Notes: generated by a model not told the origin, from the letters alone. A stretch of 64,000 nt of DNA from Streptomyces sp. ITFR-21 (GCF_031844685.1 NZ_CP134605.1:4275001-4339000); one strand, 5' to 3'. Positions 35,717 to 45,039 are shown, numbered from the stretch's first letter. Program-made: numbers and translations.

Positions 35717-37077
35717 CCCAGTGTGGCTTTCTTCAAGGCACGGGCGCGGCGGGCCACCCGGCGGACGGTTCGGTTGCGCGGCACGAACGCCAGCCTGGCC
35801 GGGACCGCGCCGGGCAGCCCCAGAGAGGTGAGCCGGCGGCGCTTGAAGTACGGCCAGGTGCCCGCGTTCAGCCGCTGGGTGAGCCAGGCTACGGCCTCCT
35901 CGCGCAGATGCGGGTACGCCTGCGCCTGCATGCAGTAGCCCACCGCGTGCAGCAGCGGGGTCAGTTCGGCCGCCACCTGCTCCGGCGTGGGCGGCCGCCA
36001 GTCCTGTACCCCGGTGGTGTCCGCCAGGTCCGGTAGCATCGCGTGCACGATGGTGACCGGGATCCGGTTGCTGTTCTGATACGGCGTCAGCCGCTCCAGC
36101 AGCAGCTTGGTACCGGTCCTGGCGACCGGGATGCCGTAGAGCACCGAGGCGGTCAGCAGCGCGGTGGAGAAGCAGCCGGCCACCAGCGCCGGGCGGGACC
36201 TCTGGTACACCACCTCGGCCAGCACCGGCGAGTCGAGCACCGTCAGCCGCGCGCCGAGGCGCTCGGCCTCGGCCTTCAGCGGCTCGGTCCACTCCGCGGG
36301 TGCGGTCGGGTGCGGCTTGAAGACGATCTCCTTGTGGCCCAGCGCCGCCGCGCCCCGCACCATCGACAGGTGCAGCTCCTCCTCCTCGGCGGCGGTGATC
36401 AGGCCCAGCGCCGACAGGTACTGCCCGAGCAGCAGCGCCGCGCCCTCCGGCACCGCCCCCAGGTCGTCCCCGCCGGCGTCCATCGACGCCTCGGCGACCT
36501 CGGCGAGCACCTTGGTGAACTCCGTGGTGGGCACCACCTCGGAGCCCACGCCGTGCTCGGTGAGCAGCAGCGGGCGCAGCCCCGGCACCAGGTCCAGGTG
36601 CAGCAGCCGGTCGATGCGGGTGTCGACCAGCGCGCCCAGCTTGTTGCGGGTCGGCCCGTACGACATCAGGCCGTCGGCGTAGACGGTGATGGGCGCGCCC
36701 TGGAAGACGGCGGCCACCGCCAGCGCCGGCTCGACCTGGATGGACTCCACGATCAGTTCGATCGAGTCGTCGCCGAGCTCCCACAGCATCCGCACGTAGC
36801 GCTCCCAGACGGGCACGTCGTCGGCGCGCGGCGCCCAGCCGCCCGGGTGCAGCGGGTGGATCGCCTCGTTCCACGACACCAGGTCGTCGAAGCGGGAACG
36901 CAGCGCGGCGAAGCCGGGGGCCTCGTCCAGCGGCGGGGTGATCTCCGGGATGGCCGCGTTGTTGCAGACCACCAGCAGCCGCCGGTCGGCGGCGGCGAAG
37001 GAGCCGGCGTCCAGCGCGGCGGCCAGGGTGGCGGCGCCGTAGAGGGTGGAGGCGAGGAAGAGCTGGGTACGGGCCAT
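35713..37077 (-). CDS. polysialyltransferase-family protein (alpha-2,8-polysialyltransferase-like)
   Basis: This is a 454-residue glycosyltransferase-like protein of the PF07388 type. Features seen are the N-terminal LFLASTLYGAATLAAAL, YADGLMSYGPTRN (acidic-Gly motif), HKEIVFKPHPTAP (HP motif) and AGCFSTALLTASVLYGIPVA (SS/ST motif). These three motifs define bacterial sialyltransferase-like GT-B enzymes that use CMP-activated nonulosonic acids. With NeuA and NeuB nearby, I infer transfer of a sialic-acid-like or Kdn residue to a cell-wall polymer. The start and stop both overlap neighbours by ATGA junctions. Confidence 0.85.
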   Translation of the reverse strand: MARTQLFLASTLYGAATLAAALDAGSFAAADRRLLVVCNNAAIPEITPPLDEAPGFAALRSRFDDLVSWNEAIHPLHPGGWAPRADDVPVWERYVRMLWELGDDSIELIVESIQVEPALAVAAVFQGAPITVYADGLMSYGPTRNKLGALVDTRIDRLLHLDLVPGLRPLLLTEHGVGSEVVPTTEFTKVLAEVAEASMDAGGDDLGAVPEGAALLLGQYLSALGLITAAEEEELHLSMVRGAAALGHKEIVFKPHPTAPAEWTEPLKAEAERLGARLTVLDSPVLAEVVYQRSRPALVAGCFSTALLTASVLYGIPVARTGTKLLLERLTPYQNSNRIPVTIVHAMLPDLADTTGVQDWRPPTPEQVAAELTPLLHAVGYCMQAQAYPHLREEAVAWLTQRLNAGTWPYFKRRRLTSLGLPGAVPARLAFVPRNRTVRRVARRARALKKATLG

Positions 37078-38165
37078 CACGCGACCGCCCCTTCGTTGTC
37101 GCGGGCGTCGAGGTCGTCGCCGGTGCCGGTCTCGGCGACCGCGCGCTTGGAGCCGGGGACGGGCGGTGGCGGGGAGGCGGCGGCGCCCGGGTCGTCGCTG
37201 CGGGCCGGCAGCCGCCAGCGCAGCCGGCGGATCCTGGAGCTGCGCTCCAGGTCCATCGAGTCCAGCGCCTCGGTGAGCACGTCCTGCGGGAGCTGGCGCA
37301 GCGCGGCGGCGCTCATCGACTTGAGCTTGCGCGCCACCGGCGGCTCGAACCGCTCGATGTTGCTCAGATGGTGGGCGATGATCGCGCAGTACGTGCGGAC
37401 CGCCTTGGGCAGGAACAGCGCGGCGTCGCGGTCCTTGGCGGTCTCCGCGATCACCCGGTCGAAGCTGCGGATGAAGTCCAGTTGGCGCACGTCGCCGATC
37501 TGGGTCAGCGAGGTGGCCACGCCCCGCCGGTAGAAGATGCCCATCAGCCCGGCCGCCACCGCGAAGGTGTCGGCCTCGCGGTGCAGCCGCCAGATCCACG
37601 GCCGGTCCTCCGCGGTGCGCAGCCCGTCGGGGAAGTGCAGCAGCCCGCGGTCGACCAGCCGGCGGTGGTAGATCCCGGCCCAGGCGTACGGGTAGTCCAC
37701 CGAGGTGGAGCGGTCCGCGGGCAGGATCGCGTCGCGGGCGCCGAGAGTGACCCCGCGGCGGCCGTGCGGCACCCGGATGACGTTGCGGACCCGGCCGGTG
37801 CACTGCACGTGGTCCACCCGGACGAAGTCGGTGTCCAGCCCCTCGATGGCCGCCACCAGCCGCGGCAGGTAGCCGGGGCCGTACCAGTCGTCACCGTCGA
37901 GGAAGGTGAGGTACTGGCCGCGCGCGGCGTCGATGCCGGTGTTGCGCGCGGTCGCCAGACCCCCGTTCTTCTCGTGCCGGACGAGTCTGGCGCCCGGCAG
38001 GGAGTCCAGCGCCTGTTCCAGGATCACCGGGGTCCGGTCGGTCGACGCGTCGTCCACCAGCACGAACTCGTAATCGGGATCGGCGTTCGCCCGGAGGCTG
38101 CGCAGGGTGTCCGCGGCATACTGCTGGACATTGAAAAAGGGCACGACGACGGAGAGCTTGACCAC
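37077..38165 (-). CDS. glycosyltransferase family 2
   Basis: This is a 362-residue GT-A enzyme. LSVVVPFFNVQQYAADTLRSL, then FVLVDDASTDRTP, NGGLATARNTGIDAARGQYLTFLDGDDWY (metal-binding DxD) and ED in LRTAEDRPWIWRL are the standard GT2 motifs. It is the first gene of the minus-strand arm with the polysialyltransferase-like and acyltransferase genes. The C-terminal 45 residues are disordered. It probably builds the repeating unit or linker of the polymer; the sugar donor is unknown. Confidence 0.9.
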   Translation of the reverse strand: MVKLSVVVPFFNVQQYAADTLRSLRANADPDYEFVLVDDASTDRTPVILEQALDSLPGARLVRHEKNGGLATARNTGIDAARGQYLTFLDGDDWYGPGYLPRLVAAIEGLDTDFVRVDHVQCTGRVRNVIRVPHGRRGVTLGARDAILPADRSTSVDYPYAWAGIYHRRLVDRGLLHFPDGLRTAEDRPWIWRLHREADTFAVAAGLMGIFYRRGVATSLTQIGDVRQLDFIRSFDRVIAETAKDRDAALFLPKAVRTYCAIIAHHLSNIERFEPPVARKLKSMSAAALRQLPQDVLTEALDSMDLERSSRIRRLRWRLPARSDDPGAAASPPPPVPGSKRAVAETGTGDDLDARDNEGAVA

Positions 38166-38386
38166 TCCCGTACATTAGGCCGTTCAGTCGTCCTTGCGCT
38201 GTGCGTCGAACATACATCTAGGTAAACGAAACATGACGGAACGGTAACGGTGTGTGCCCGGTTTGTACCGGGTGGCCCCTGCGGCCCCTCGGGTCACTTC
38301 CGATCCGAGGCTCTCTGTTTACCTCCCGTTGGCCAATAGTTAGCGTGTTGAGTCCAAGTGCTTCCTACTGTCAGGGTGTGGAACGT
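38166..38386. promoter_or_regulatory. divergent promoter region of the glycopolymer cluster
   Basis: This 221-bp gap separates the two arms. It is richer in A/T than its surroundings. It contains CCCGGT(N4)ACCGGG (38257-38272) and a distant inverted pair GGTAAAC/GTTTACC about 100 bp apart. No binding protein can be named. Confidence 0.5.
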
Positions 38387-39673
38387 ATGCCCGGCCCACT
38401 GAGGGTCACTGTGATCGCCGACTCGGACACCCGGTGGAAGTGGGGTGCGCTGACCGCGCGTCGCATCGACCCGGACGCCCGGCTCGATGCACGGCTGCTC
38501 CGCGGCCGGGCCACCCCCACTCCCCGGCAACTCGCTGAACTGGGCATTCCCGCCGACTCGATGGTGGAGGCGACCGCCGCCGAGATCCTGGCCGGCACCA
38601 ACTCCGACACCTGCGACGTGGTGGTCGTCTCCTGCGTCGGCGGCACCGTCCAGGCCCTGCTGCAAGGATTCAACCGGGCCTGGGAGGGCCGCCCGTCGCG
38701 CCCCGTGGTCGTCACCGGGTACGTCGGGGTCGTGTACGAGAAACTGGCCGACGGACTGCTGCTGCGGGCGGGCGCCGACGTGGTGCTGGCCAACAGTGCC
38801 GACGACGCCGAGCGGTTCAGGGCGGTCTACGAGGGTGTGGGATATCCCACACGCGCCATCGTGGAGACCGCGCTGCCGTTCCTCGGCGGGGACCAGTATC
38901 GGCCAAACGTCGGACGCCGGTTCACCCTCACCTTCGCCGTGCAGCCATCCGTGCCCGAGGGCCGCGCCGACCGTACGCACCTACTGCGCCGGACCGTCGA
39001 GCACGCGCGCCGGCGCCCCGAGCGCGACGTGCTGGTCAAGCTGCGCAGCAAGCCCGGCGAGCACACCACGCACATCGAGGAGAACCCGTACCAGAAGCTG
39101 GTCGCCTCCCTCGACCCGCCGGCCAACGTCCAGCTGGTCTACGGCAACATGAGCGACGTGCTGGACCGCACCGACCTGCTGGTGACGGTCAGCTCCACCG
39201 CCGCGCTGGAGTCGCTGCACCGCCGGATACCGACCGCGATCCTCACCGACCTCGGCATCCGCGAGGCGCTCGGAAACCACCACTTCCTCGGCTCCGGCTG
39301 CTTCGCCTCCTGGGACGAACTCGACGACGGCCACCTGCCGCGCGCCGACCCGCAGTGGACCGCCGCGCACGGCGTGGGCGGCGGCAACCCGTACGCGCCG
39401 CTGCGCGCCCGGGTGCACAACCTGCTGGACCTCCCCGAACTGCCGCGGCTGGCGCCGTACTACACCACGCGCACCGCCCCCGGATATCTGCCCGGCATCC
39501 TCGCCCGGCAGGGCCTGGACCCCAAGGGCGACCCCATCGGCGGCTTCTCACCGCGCGAACCGGGCCCGGTCCGCAGGGCCGTGCACGACCTGGTGCGCAA
39601 CTCCGCCCGGACCGCCTACCGTCAGGGTGTGCAGCGCGTCGCCCCCGTCATCCGCCGCTGGGGCCAGCTGTGA
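38387..39673 (+). CDS. DUF6716-type putative glycosyltransferase
   Basis: This 428-residue protein has a GT-B-like layout. It starts with LRVTVIADSDTRWKWG and has DVVVVSCVGGTVQALLQGF, ADVVLANSADDAERFR, VLVKLRSKPGEHTTHIEENPYQKLV and DLLVTVSSTAALESLHRRIPTAIL; the last motif is like the SS/ST motif of sialyltransferase-type enzymes. I infer transfer of a nonulosonic or related sugar. The ATG at 38387 follows AGGG; a GTG 9 bp earlier is too close to it. It opens the plus-strand arm. A GTGA junction couples it to a 57-codon frame and then to neuA. Confidence 0.8.
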   Translation: MPGPLRVTVIADSDTRWKWGALTARRIDPDARLDARLLRGRATPTPRQLAELGIPADSMVEATAAEILAGTNSDTCDVVVVSCVGGTVQALLQGFNRAWEGRPSRPVVVTGYVGVVYEKLADGLLLRAGADVVLANSADDAERFRAVYEGVGYPTRAIVETALPFLGGDQYRPNVGRRFTLTFAVQPSVPEGRADRTHLLRRTVEHARRRPERDVLVKLRSKPGEHTTHIEENPYQKLVASLDPPANVQLVYGNMSDVLDRTDLLVTVSSTAALESLHRRIPTAILTDLGIREALGNHHFLGSGCFASWDELDDGHLPRADPQWTAAHGVGGGNPYAPLRARVHNLLDLPELPRLAPYYTTRTAPGYLPGILARQGLDPKGDPIGGFSPREPGPVRRAVHDLVRNSARTAYRQGVQRVAPVIRRWGQL

Positions 39674-39843
39674 CGTCCCGCATACAGACGGCCGGGGACC
39701 GGGTGGGTACGGTCGGCGCAGCCGCCGGCGCCGTGGACGCCACGCACGCCGCCGGCCCCCGCGGCGCTGAAGCCGCGCGCACGGCCGAAGACCAGGCACC
39801 GCCGGAGCCGCCGGTGTCCGCACTGACAGGAGTCACCCCATGA
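39670..39843 (+). CDS. small ORF bridging the DUF6716 and neuA genes
   Basis: A 57-codon frame starts with GTG inside the stop of the preceding gene (GTGA) and ends with TGA inside the start of neuA (ATGA). The product is Ala/Pro/Gly-rich (VTSRIQTAGDRVGTVGAAAGAVDATHAA...) and has no helix, motif or domain that I recognise. It could be a real coupling peptide, or the gap may simply be open. It fills the only sizeable gap in the operon. Confidence 0.4.
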   Translation: MTSRIQTAGDRVGTVGAAAGAVDATHAAGPRGAEAARTAEDQAPPEPPVSALTGVTP

Positions 39844-41060
39844 CCACCGAGCCGGCAGAAGCCGCGCCCCGCGTACTGGCCGTCATACCCGCCCGCGGCG
39901 GGTCCAAGGGCGTACCCGGCAAGAACCTCGCGGCCGTCGGCGGCGTACCGCTGGTCGCCCGCGCGGTGCTGGCCTGCGCCGCCGCCCGCCGCGTCACCGA
40001 GGTCGTGGTGTCCACCGACGACCCCTCGATAGCCGAGGTGGCCCGGTCGGCCGGCGCCGAAGTGGTGCTGCGGCCGGTCGCCATCGCCGGCGACACCGCC
40101 ACCAGCGAGGCCGCCGTGCTGCACGCCATGGACAGCCGCGAGGCGGTCACCGGCGCGGCCACCGACGTGGTGCTCCTGGTCCAGTGCACCAGCCCCTTCA
40201 TCACCAGCGAGGAGATCGACGGCGTCGTCGCCGCGGTCACCGAGGACGGCGCCGACACCGCGCACACCGTCACCCCCTTCCACGGCTTCGTCTGGCGCGA
40301 CGGCGACGGGCCCGGCGCCGAGGGAACCGGCGCCGGGTCGTTCGGCGTCAACCATGACAAGACCACCCGGCCGCGCCGCCAGGACCGCCCCCAGGACCTG
40401 CTGGAGACCGGGGCCGCCTACGCTATGCGGGCGGCCGGTTTCCGCGCGGCCGGCCACCGCTTCTTCGGCCGGACCACGCTGGTGCGCACCGACCCCGCCC
40501 GGGTGCTGGAGATCGACGAGCCCGCCGATCTCGAACGCGCCCGCGCGCTGGCCCCGCTGCTCGACCCGCGGGCCGGCATCCCGACCCGCGCCGACGTCGA
40601 CGCGGTCGTACTCGACTTCGACGGCACCCAGACCGACGACCGGGTGCTGATCGATGCGGACGGACACGAGGCCGTCACCGTGCACCGCGGTGACGGCCTC
40701 GGGATCGCGGCCCTGCGCCGCGCGGGCGTGCCCGTACTGATCCTGTCCACCGAGACCAACACGGTCGTCGCCGCACGGGCCGGGAAGCTCCAGGTCCCGG
40801 TCCTGCACGGCATCGACCGCAAGGACCTCGCGCTCAAGCAGTGGTGCGAGGAGAACGGCATCGCGCCGGAGCGGGTGCTCTACGCCGGCAACGACGTCAA
40901 CGACCTGGGCTGCTTCGCCCTGGTCGGCTGGCCCGTGGCCGTCGCCGGAGCGCATGACGTGGTGCGGGCCGCCGCCCGTGCCGTCACCACCGCCCACGGC
41001 GGCCACGGAGCGATCCGCGAGATCGCCGCGTGGCTGCTCGGTCCCACTCTCGCTCGCTGA
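39840..41060 (+). CDS. neuA: acylneuraminate cytidylyltransferase fused to a HAD-type phosphatase domain
   Basis: This 406-residue bifunctional protein starts with a CMP-nonulosonate synthetase of about 240 residues (VLAVIPARGGSKGVPGKNLAAVGG, QCTSPFITSEEIDGVV, ETGAAYAMRAAGFR). A HAD domain follows from about 250 (DAVVLDFDGTQTDDRVLI with the nucleophile Asp; LILSTETNTVVAARAGKLQV; YAGNDVNDLGCFALVGWPVAVAGAHDVVRAAA), related to KDO-8-phosphate/Neu-9-phosphate phosphatases. Together it could dephosphorylate the 9-phosphate made by a synthase and activate the acid with CTP. It lies 51 bp upstream of neuB. Confidence 0.9.
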   Translation: MTTEPAEAAPRVLAVIPARGGSKGVPGKNLAAVGGVPLVARAVLACAAARRVTEVVVSTDDPSIAEVARSAGAEVVLRPVAIAGDTATSEAAVLHAMDSREAVTGAATDVVLLVQCTSPFITSEEIDGVVAAVTEDGADTAHTVTPFHGFVWRDGDGPGAEGTGAGSFGVNHDKTTRPRRQDRPQDLLETGAAYAMRAAGFRAAGHRFFGRTTLVRTDPARVLEIDEPADLERARALAPLLDPRAGIPTRADVDAVVLDFDGTQTDDRVLIDADGHEAVTVHRGDGLGIAALRRAGVPVLILSTETNTVVAARAGKLQVPVLHGIDRKDLALKQWCEENGIAPERVLYAGNDVNDLGCFALVGWPVAVAGAHDVVRAAARAVTTAHGGHGAIREIAAWLLGPTLAR

Positions 41061-41111
41061 CGACGTTCCACGAAGTCCAGAACACCCCCTGAAAACCGAA
41101 GGAACACCCCC

Positions 41112-42059
41112 GTGGCCTCTATCCCGGCAACTCTCCCCGCCAACCTCCGCGCCGTCGGCTCCCGCCACATCGGCAACGGTCAGCCCGTGTACGTCACCGG
41201 CGAGATCGGCATCAACCACAACGGCGACCTGGAGAACGCGTTCGCACTGATCGACGCCGCCGTCGCCGCGGGCTGTGACGCGGTCAAGTTCCAAAAGCGC
41301 ACCCCGGAGATCTGCACCCCGCGCGACCAGTGGGACATCGAGCGCGACACCCCCTGGGGCCGGATGACGTACATCGACTACCGGCACCGCGTCGAGTTCG
41401 ACGAGGACGGCTACCGGGCCATCGACGAGTACTGCCGCAAGCGCGGCATCGACTGGTTCGCCTCCCCGTGGGACGTCCCGTCGGTGGAGTTCCTGGAGAA
41501 GTTCGACGTCCCGGCCCACAAGGTCGCCTCCGCCTGCCTCACCGACGACGAGCTGCTGCGGGCCATGCGCGCCACCGGCCGCACCGTCATCCTGTCCACC
41601 GGCATGTCGACGCCCAAGCAGATCCGGCACGCGGTCGAGGTGCTCGGCAGCGACAACATCGTGCTGTGCCACGCCACCTCGACGTACCCGGCGAAGAACG
41701 AAGAGCTCAACCTGCGGATGATCAACACCCTCCAGGCCGAGTACCCGAACGTGCCGGTGGGCTACTCCGGTCACGAGGTCGGCCTGCAGACCACGCTCGC
41801 CGCCGTCGCGCTCGGCGCGGTCTTCGTGGAGCGCCACATCACCCTCGACCGCGCGATGTGGGGCTCCGACCAGGCCGCGTCCGTCGAGTCGCAGGGCCTG
41901 GACCGGCTGGTCCGCGACATCCGCATCATCGAGGCCGCGCTCGGCGACGGCGTCAAGAAGGTCTACGAGGGCGAGCTCGGCCCGATGAAGAAGCTGCGCC
42001 GGGTGGCCGGTGTGGTCGCCGACGCCGAGGCCGCCGCCTCCCAGGACGCGACGGTCTGA
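41112..42059 (+). CDS. neuB: N-acetylneuraminate synthase family protein
   Basis: This 315-residue TIM-barrel synthase condenses phosphoenolpyruvate with a hexose or hexosamine to give a nonulosonic acid. Motifs are VTGEIGINHNGDLENAFALIDAAVAAGCDAVKFQKRTPE and SGHEVGLQTTLAAVALGAVFVERHITLDRAMWGSDQAASVES. There is no C-terminal SAF (antifreeze-like) domain, so it is a short version compared with typical NeuB of about 345 residues. The lack of SAF and the HAD fusion in NeuA fit a 9-phosphate route. The GTG start is at 41112. Confidence 0.9.
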   Translation: MASIPATLPANLRAVGSRHIGNGQPVYVTGEIGINHNGDLENAFALIDAAVAAGCDAVKFQKRTPEICTPRDQWDIERDTPWGRMTYIDYRHRVEFDEDGYRAIDEYCRKRGIDWFASPWDVPSVEFLEKFDVPAHKVASACLTDDELLRAMRATGRTVILSTGMSTPKQIRHAVEVLGSDNIVLCHATSTYPAKNEELNLRMINTLQAEYPNVPVGYSGHEVGLQTTLAAVALGAVFVERHITLDRAMWGSDQAASVESQGLDRLVRDIRIIEAALGDGVKKVYEGELGPMKKLRRVAGVVADAEAAASQDATV

Positions 42060-42083
42060 CCCGCCACGGGGGCGGGGACCGGC

Positions 42084-43283
42084 GTGACCACCAGCGACGA
42101 GAAGGACGAGGACGAGGCAATGACCGCACGGCTCGCGCCCGGCAAAGGCCGCCCGCCCGCACCGGGTCCGGGCCCGGTCGCGCTGGTCGAGTCACCCGTC
42201 CAGCTGCTGAACGTCCTGGAGTGGGCGCATGTGCGCCCGCCCGCGACACCCGCCGTCCCCGCCCCCCGTGACGGCCGTTCCGGTGAGGACACCGCTCCGG
42301 CGGCGGCGCGGCCGCTGACCGTGGTGGTGCTCTCCCCCGCCGACCCGATAAGCCGCGGCCAGCTGCGCCGGATGGCCGATCTCGCCCGCGACGAGGGCGC
42401 CATCGTCCGCTGGTACGAGGCGCGCGGCGGTGAGGGCCGCCGCAACGGGCTGCTGCACACCGCCCTGGCGGTGGCGCCGCTGCTGCTGCGCGCCAAGTGG
42501 CTGGTCATCGGCGACCCGTTCTCCCGGCTGGTGCAGGTGCTGCTGCCGCTGTGCCGCGCGAAGGAACTGACCGTGGTGGACGACGGCACCGCCACCATGG
42601 AGTTCACCGAGATCCTGGCCCGCGGCGGCCGGCTGGTCCGCTGGCACCGCAGCGGGCGCCGCCGGTCACCGGCGGACGCCGCGTTCGGCCTGTTCGCCTC
42701 GGCCGCGCGGCGCCGGCTCACCCCCGGCAAGCGGCGCGCCATCGAGCTGTTCAGCGCGATGCCCGCCACCCCGCCGCCCGGGATGGCGGTACGCGCCAAC
42801 CGGTTCGCCTGGACCCGCAGCCGGTTCGGGCCGCCGCACATCCTGGACGGCACCGACCTGATCGGCACCTCGCTGGTGGAGACCGGCGTGGTGGACGCCG
42901 AGCAGTACCTGGCGGTGGTCCGCTCACTGGCCGAACAGCACGGCGCCCGGCGGTACTTCGCGCACCGCCGGGAGGCGGTGGACAAGCTGCACCGGCTCGC
43001 GGCCGAGACCGGGCTGGACATCGTACGGCCGGACCTGCCGCTGGAGCTGGTGGCCAGACGCGGGCCGATCGGCGCCTCGGTGCTGTCGTTCCCGTCCACG
43101 GTGGTGCACACGCTGCCGCTGGCGCTGGCCGGGACCGGGGTGCACATCGTGGTCGTCGACATCGACCAGCAGTGGCTGACCTCGGCGGCCTCACCACGGG
43201 CCCACACGTTCCTGGCCGGGATCACCGACACGGCCCGCGACCTGCACGGACTGCCGGCGGCGGACTCGCCGAGCCCGGCGTAG
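42084..43283 (+). CDS. putative sialyltransferase-like glycosyltransferase
   Basis: This 399-residue GT-B-like protein of uncertain family has motifs VALVESPVQLLNVLEWA at the N-terminus, LTVVDDGTATMEF (acidic-acidic-Gly), and SVLSFPSTVVHTLPLALAG (ST motif), with RYFAHRREAV in place of the HP motif. This is the pattern of enzymes that use CMP-sialic acid-type donors (GT52-like). It follows neuB by 24 bp, so I infer it polymerises or caps with the nonulosonic acid made by NeuB/NeuA. An in-frame ATG at 42120 is an alternative start. Confidence 0.75.
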   Translation: MTTSDEKDEDEAMTARLAPGKGRPPAPGPGPVALVESPVQLLNVLEWAHVRPPATPAVPAPRDGRSGEDTAPAAARPLTVVVLSPADPISRGQLRRMADLARDEGAIVRWYEARGGEGRRNGLLHTALAVAPLLLRAKWLVIGDPFSRLVQVLLPLCRAKELTVVDDGTATMEFTEILARGGRLVRWHRSGRRRSPADAAFGLFASAARRRLTPGKRRAIELFSAMPATPPPGMAVRANRFAWTRSRFGPPHILDGTDLIGTSLVETGVVDAEQYLAVVRSLAEQHGARRYFAHRREAVDKLHRLAAETGLDIVRPDLPLELVARRGPIGASVLSFPSTVVHTLPLALAGTGVHIVVVDIDQQWLTSAASPRAHTFLAGITDTARDLHGLPAADSPSPA

Positions 43284-43398
43284 CCTGCGGGTGGCCCGGG
43301 TCGGGTCCCGGCGGGGGCCCTCCCCGGGGGCTCGCCCTGCGGTGGCTCCGCCTGCCAACCCCCGGCGGTCCGCGGCGAAGGAGGCCACGGCCGGTCCA

Positions 43399-43436
43399 GC
43401 CGCTCCCTGGCAGGTCCGGACCGGCCAGGGAGCGGC
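43399..43436 (+). terminator. long hairpin terminator after the sialyltransferase-like gene
   Basis: GCCGCTCCCTGGC (43399-43411) pairs perfectly with GCCAGGGAGCGGC (43424-43436). The loop holds a further GGTCC/GGACC palindrome. The following glycosyltransferase gene is thus likely transcribed separately, at least in part. Confidence 0.8.
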
Positions 43437-43499
43437 CCCTGGGCCCCACAAAACCCGTTCGCCCGGTGGCAAACCGCACGTAACCAACAGATCATCTTC

Positions 43500-45020
43500 A
43501 TGGGGTTGGGTGCGGGAATGGCGGGGAGTTTACGCGGATCAGCGCGTGTGGCGGTCGTGTCGGGCGGTGGACTCGACGGCGACTCCCGCGCGCTCAGGGT
43601 GGCCGGGGCCGCCCGCGCGGCCGGCTACCAGGTGACCCTGATCGGCCGCGCGCCGGCGACGGTCGCGCTGCCGGGCGTCGACGTACGGCAGGTGACCGTA
43701 CGCGATGTGCTGCGCACCCACCGGGTGGTGCGCCCCCGCCCCGGCCTGCGCTGGCCACTGGCCTACCGGAGCGCCGCCGCGTACGAGCACCGCACCACAC
43801 TGCTCGCCGCCCGGCGTTCGCTGCTGACCACCCGGTCCGCCGAACTCGCCATCGTGCACCGTCCGCTGCCGCTGCTCGCGGTGGCCCGCGGCGGCCACGC
43901 GCTGGCCTGGCTGTGGCACGGGGTACGAGCGGTCTGGACGAAGGCCCGCGCCGCCCAGTACCGGGCCGCGGTCCGCCGCCGGGAACACCCGGCCGGCCGG
44001 CCGGACAACCTGACGACCGAGGTGGCCCGGCTGCTGCTCGGCCGCCGCGCCTGGCGCCGGCTCGACCCCGGTCTGCTGGACGATGAGGTCGCCTACGGGC
44101 CGGTGCTCGACGCGGTCCGCCCGCACCTCATCCACGCCCTCGGCCACCGCTCGCTGGCCCTGGCCATCCGCGCCGCGCTGCGGGCCGAGGGCTCCGGCCA
44201 CCGCATCGAGGTGGTCTGGGACGCGCCGCCGCGGACACCCGAGCCGACCCGGCGGGCCACCGTCACGGGCGACGCCCTGCTGCGCACCTTCGCCCGCGAG
44301 GCCGACGGCGTGGTCACCGTCGGCGACCGCCTCGCCGGCGAACTCCGGGCCGGCCACGGCCTGTCCGCCACCCCCGCCGTCGCCCGCAACGCGCCCCCCC
44401 TGGCCGCCGCCACCCTCAAGCACCCGCACGGCGTCCGCGACCGCTGCCATCTCGGCGCCGACGTACCGCTGCTGGTGCACACCGGCCCGGTCACCGCGGA
44501 CCGCGGCCCGGTCACCGTCATCGAGGCGCTGCCCAAGCTGTACGACCTGCACGCCGCCTTCGTCGTCCCTGACCCGGACGCCCCCGGACTCGCCGCGCTG
44601 CGCGAGCGCGCGGCCCAACTCGGCGTACCGGCCCGGCTGCACGTGCTGCCCTACGTACCGGTCGACGAGATCCCGGCGTTCTTGTCCTCGGCCGACATCG
44701 GCGTCCTGCCGGTCCACCAACTCCCGCACCACCAGGCGGTGCTGGCCTCCCGCTACCTCAAATACGCGCACGCCCGGCTGCCGGTGGTGGTCAGCGACGT
44801 CCGCGCGATGGCCGCGGCCACCCTCGAACTCGGCAACGGCGAGGTCTTCCGGGCCCGCGACACCGCCGACTTCGTCCGCGCGGTCGGCGCGATCCTCACC
44901 AACCCGCGGCGCTACCGGAAGGCGTACGACCGCGTCGACGTCCTGCGCCAGCGGTCGTGGGAACACGAGCGCACCCCGCTGCTGGACCTCTACGCAAAAC
45001 TGCTGGGCCCGCGCCCCTAA
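43500..45020 (+). CDS. glycosyltransferase family 4-like protein
   Basis: This is a 506-residue GT-B enzyme. The N-terminal Rossmann part starts VAVVSGGGLDGDSRALRVAGAARAAGYQVTLIGR. The C-terminal donor domain has PLLVHTGPVTADRGPVTVIEAL, LHVLPYVPVDEIPAFLSSADIGVLPVHQLPHHQAVLASRYLKYAHARLPVVVSDVRAM, the usual GT4 region (the E of EX7E is replaced by H/Q-rich sequence). A long insert with DNLTTEVARLLLGRRAWRRL lies in the middle. The start may instead be ATG 43518. It is the last gene of the glycopolymer cluster. Confidence 0.82.
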   Translation: MGLGAGMAGSLRGSARVAVVSGGGLDGDSRALRVAGAARAAGYQVTLIGRAPATVALPGVDVRQVTVRDVLRTHRVVRPRPGLRWPLAYRSAAAYEHRTTLLAARRSLLTTRSAELAIVHRPLPLLAVARGGHALAWLWHGVRAVWTKARAAQYRAAVRRREHPAGRPDNLTTEVARLLLGRRAWRRLDPGLLDDEVAYGPVLDAVRPHLIHALGHRSLALAIRAALRAEGSGHRIEVVWDAPPRTPEPTRRATVTGDALLRTFAREADGVVTVGDRLAGELRAGHGLSATPAVARNAPPLAAATLKHPHGVRDRCHLGADVPLLVHTGPVTADRGPVTVIEALPKLYDLHAAFVVPDPDAPGLAALRERAAQLGVPARLHVLPYVPVDEIPAFLSSADIGVLPVHQLPHHQAVLASRYLKYAHARLPVVVSDVRAMAAATLELGNGEVFRARDTADFVRAVGAILTNPRRYRKAYDRVDVLRQRSWEHERTPLLDLYAKLLGPRP

Positions 45021-45039
45021 GGGCCGCCGCCGGTATTCC

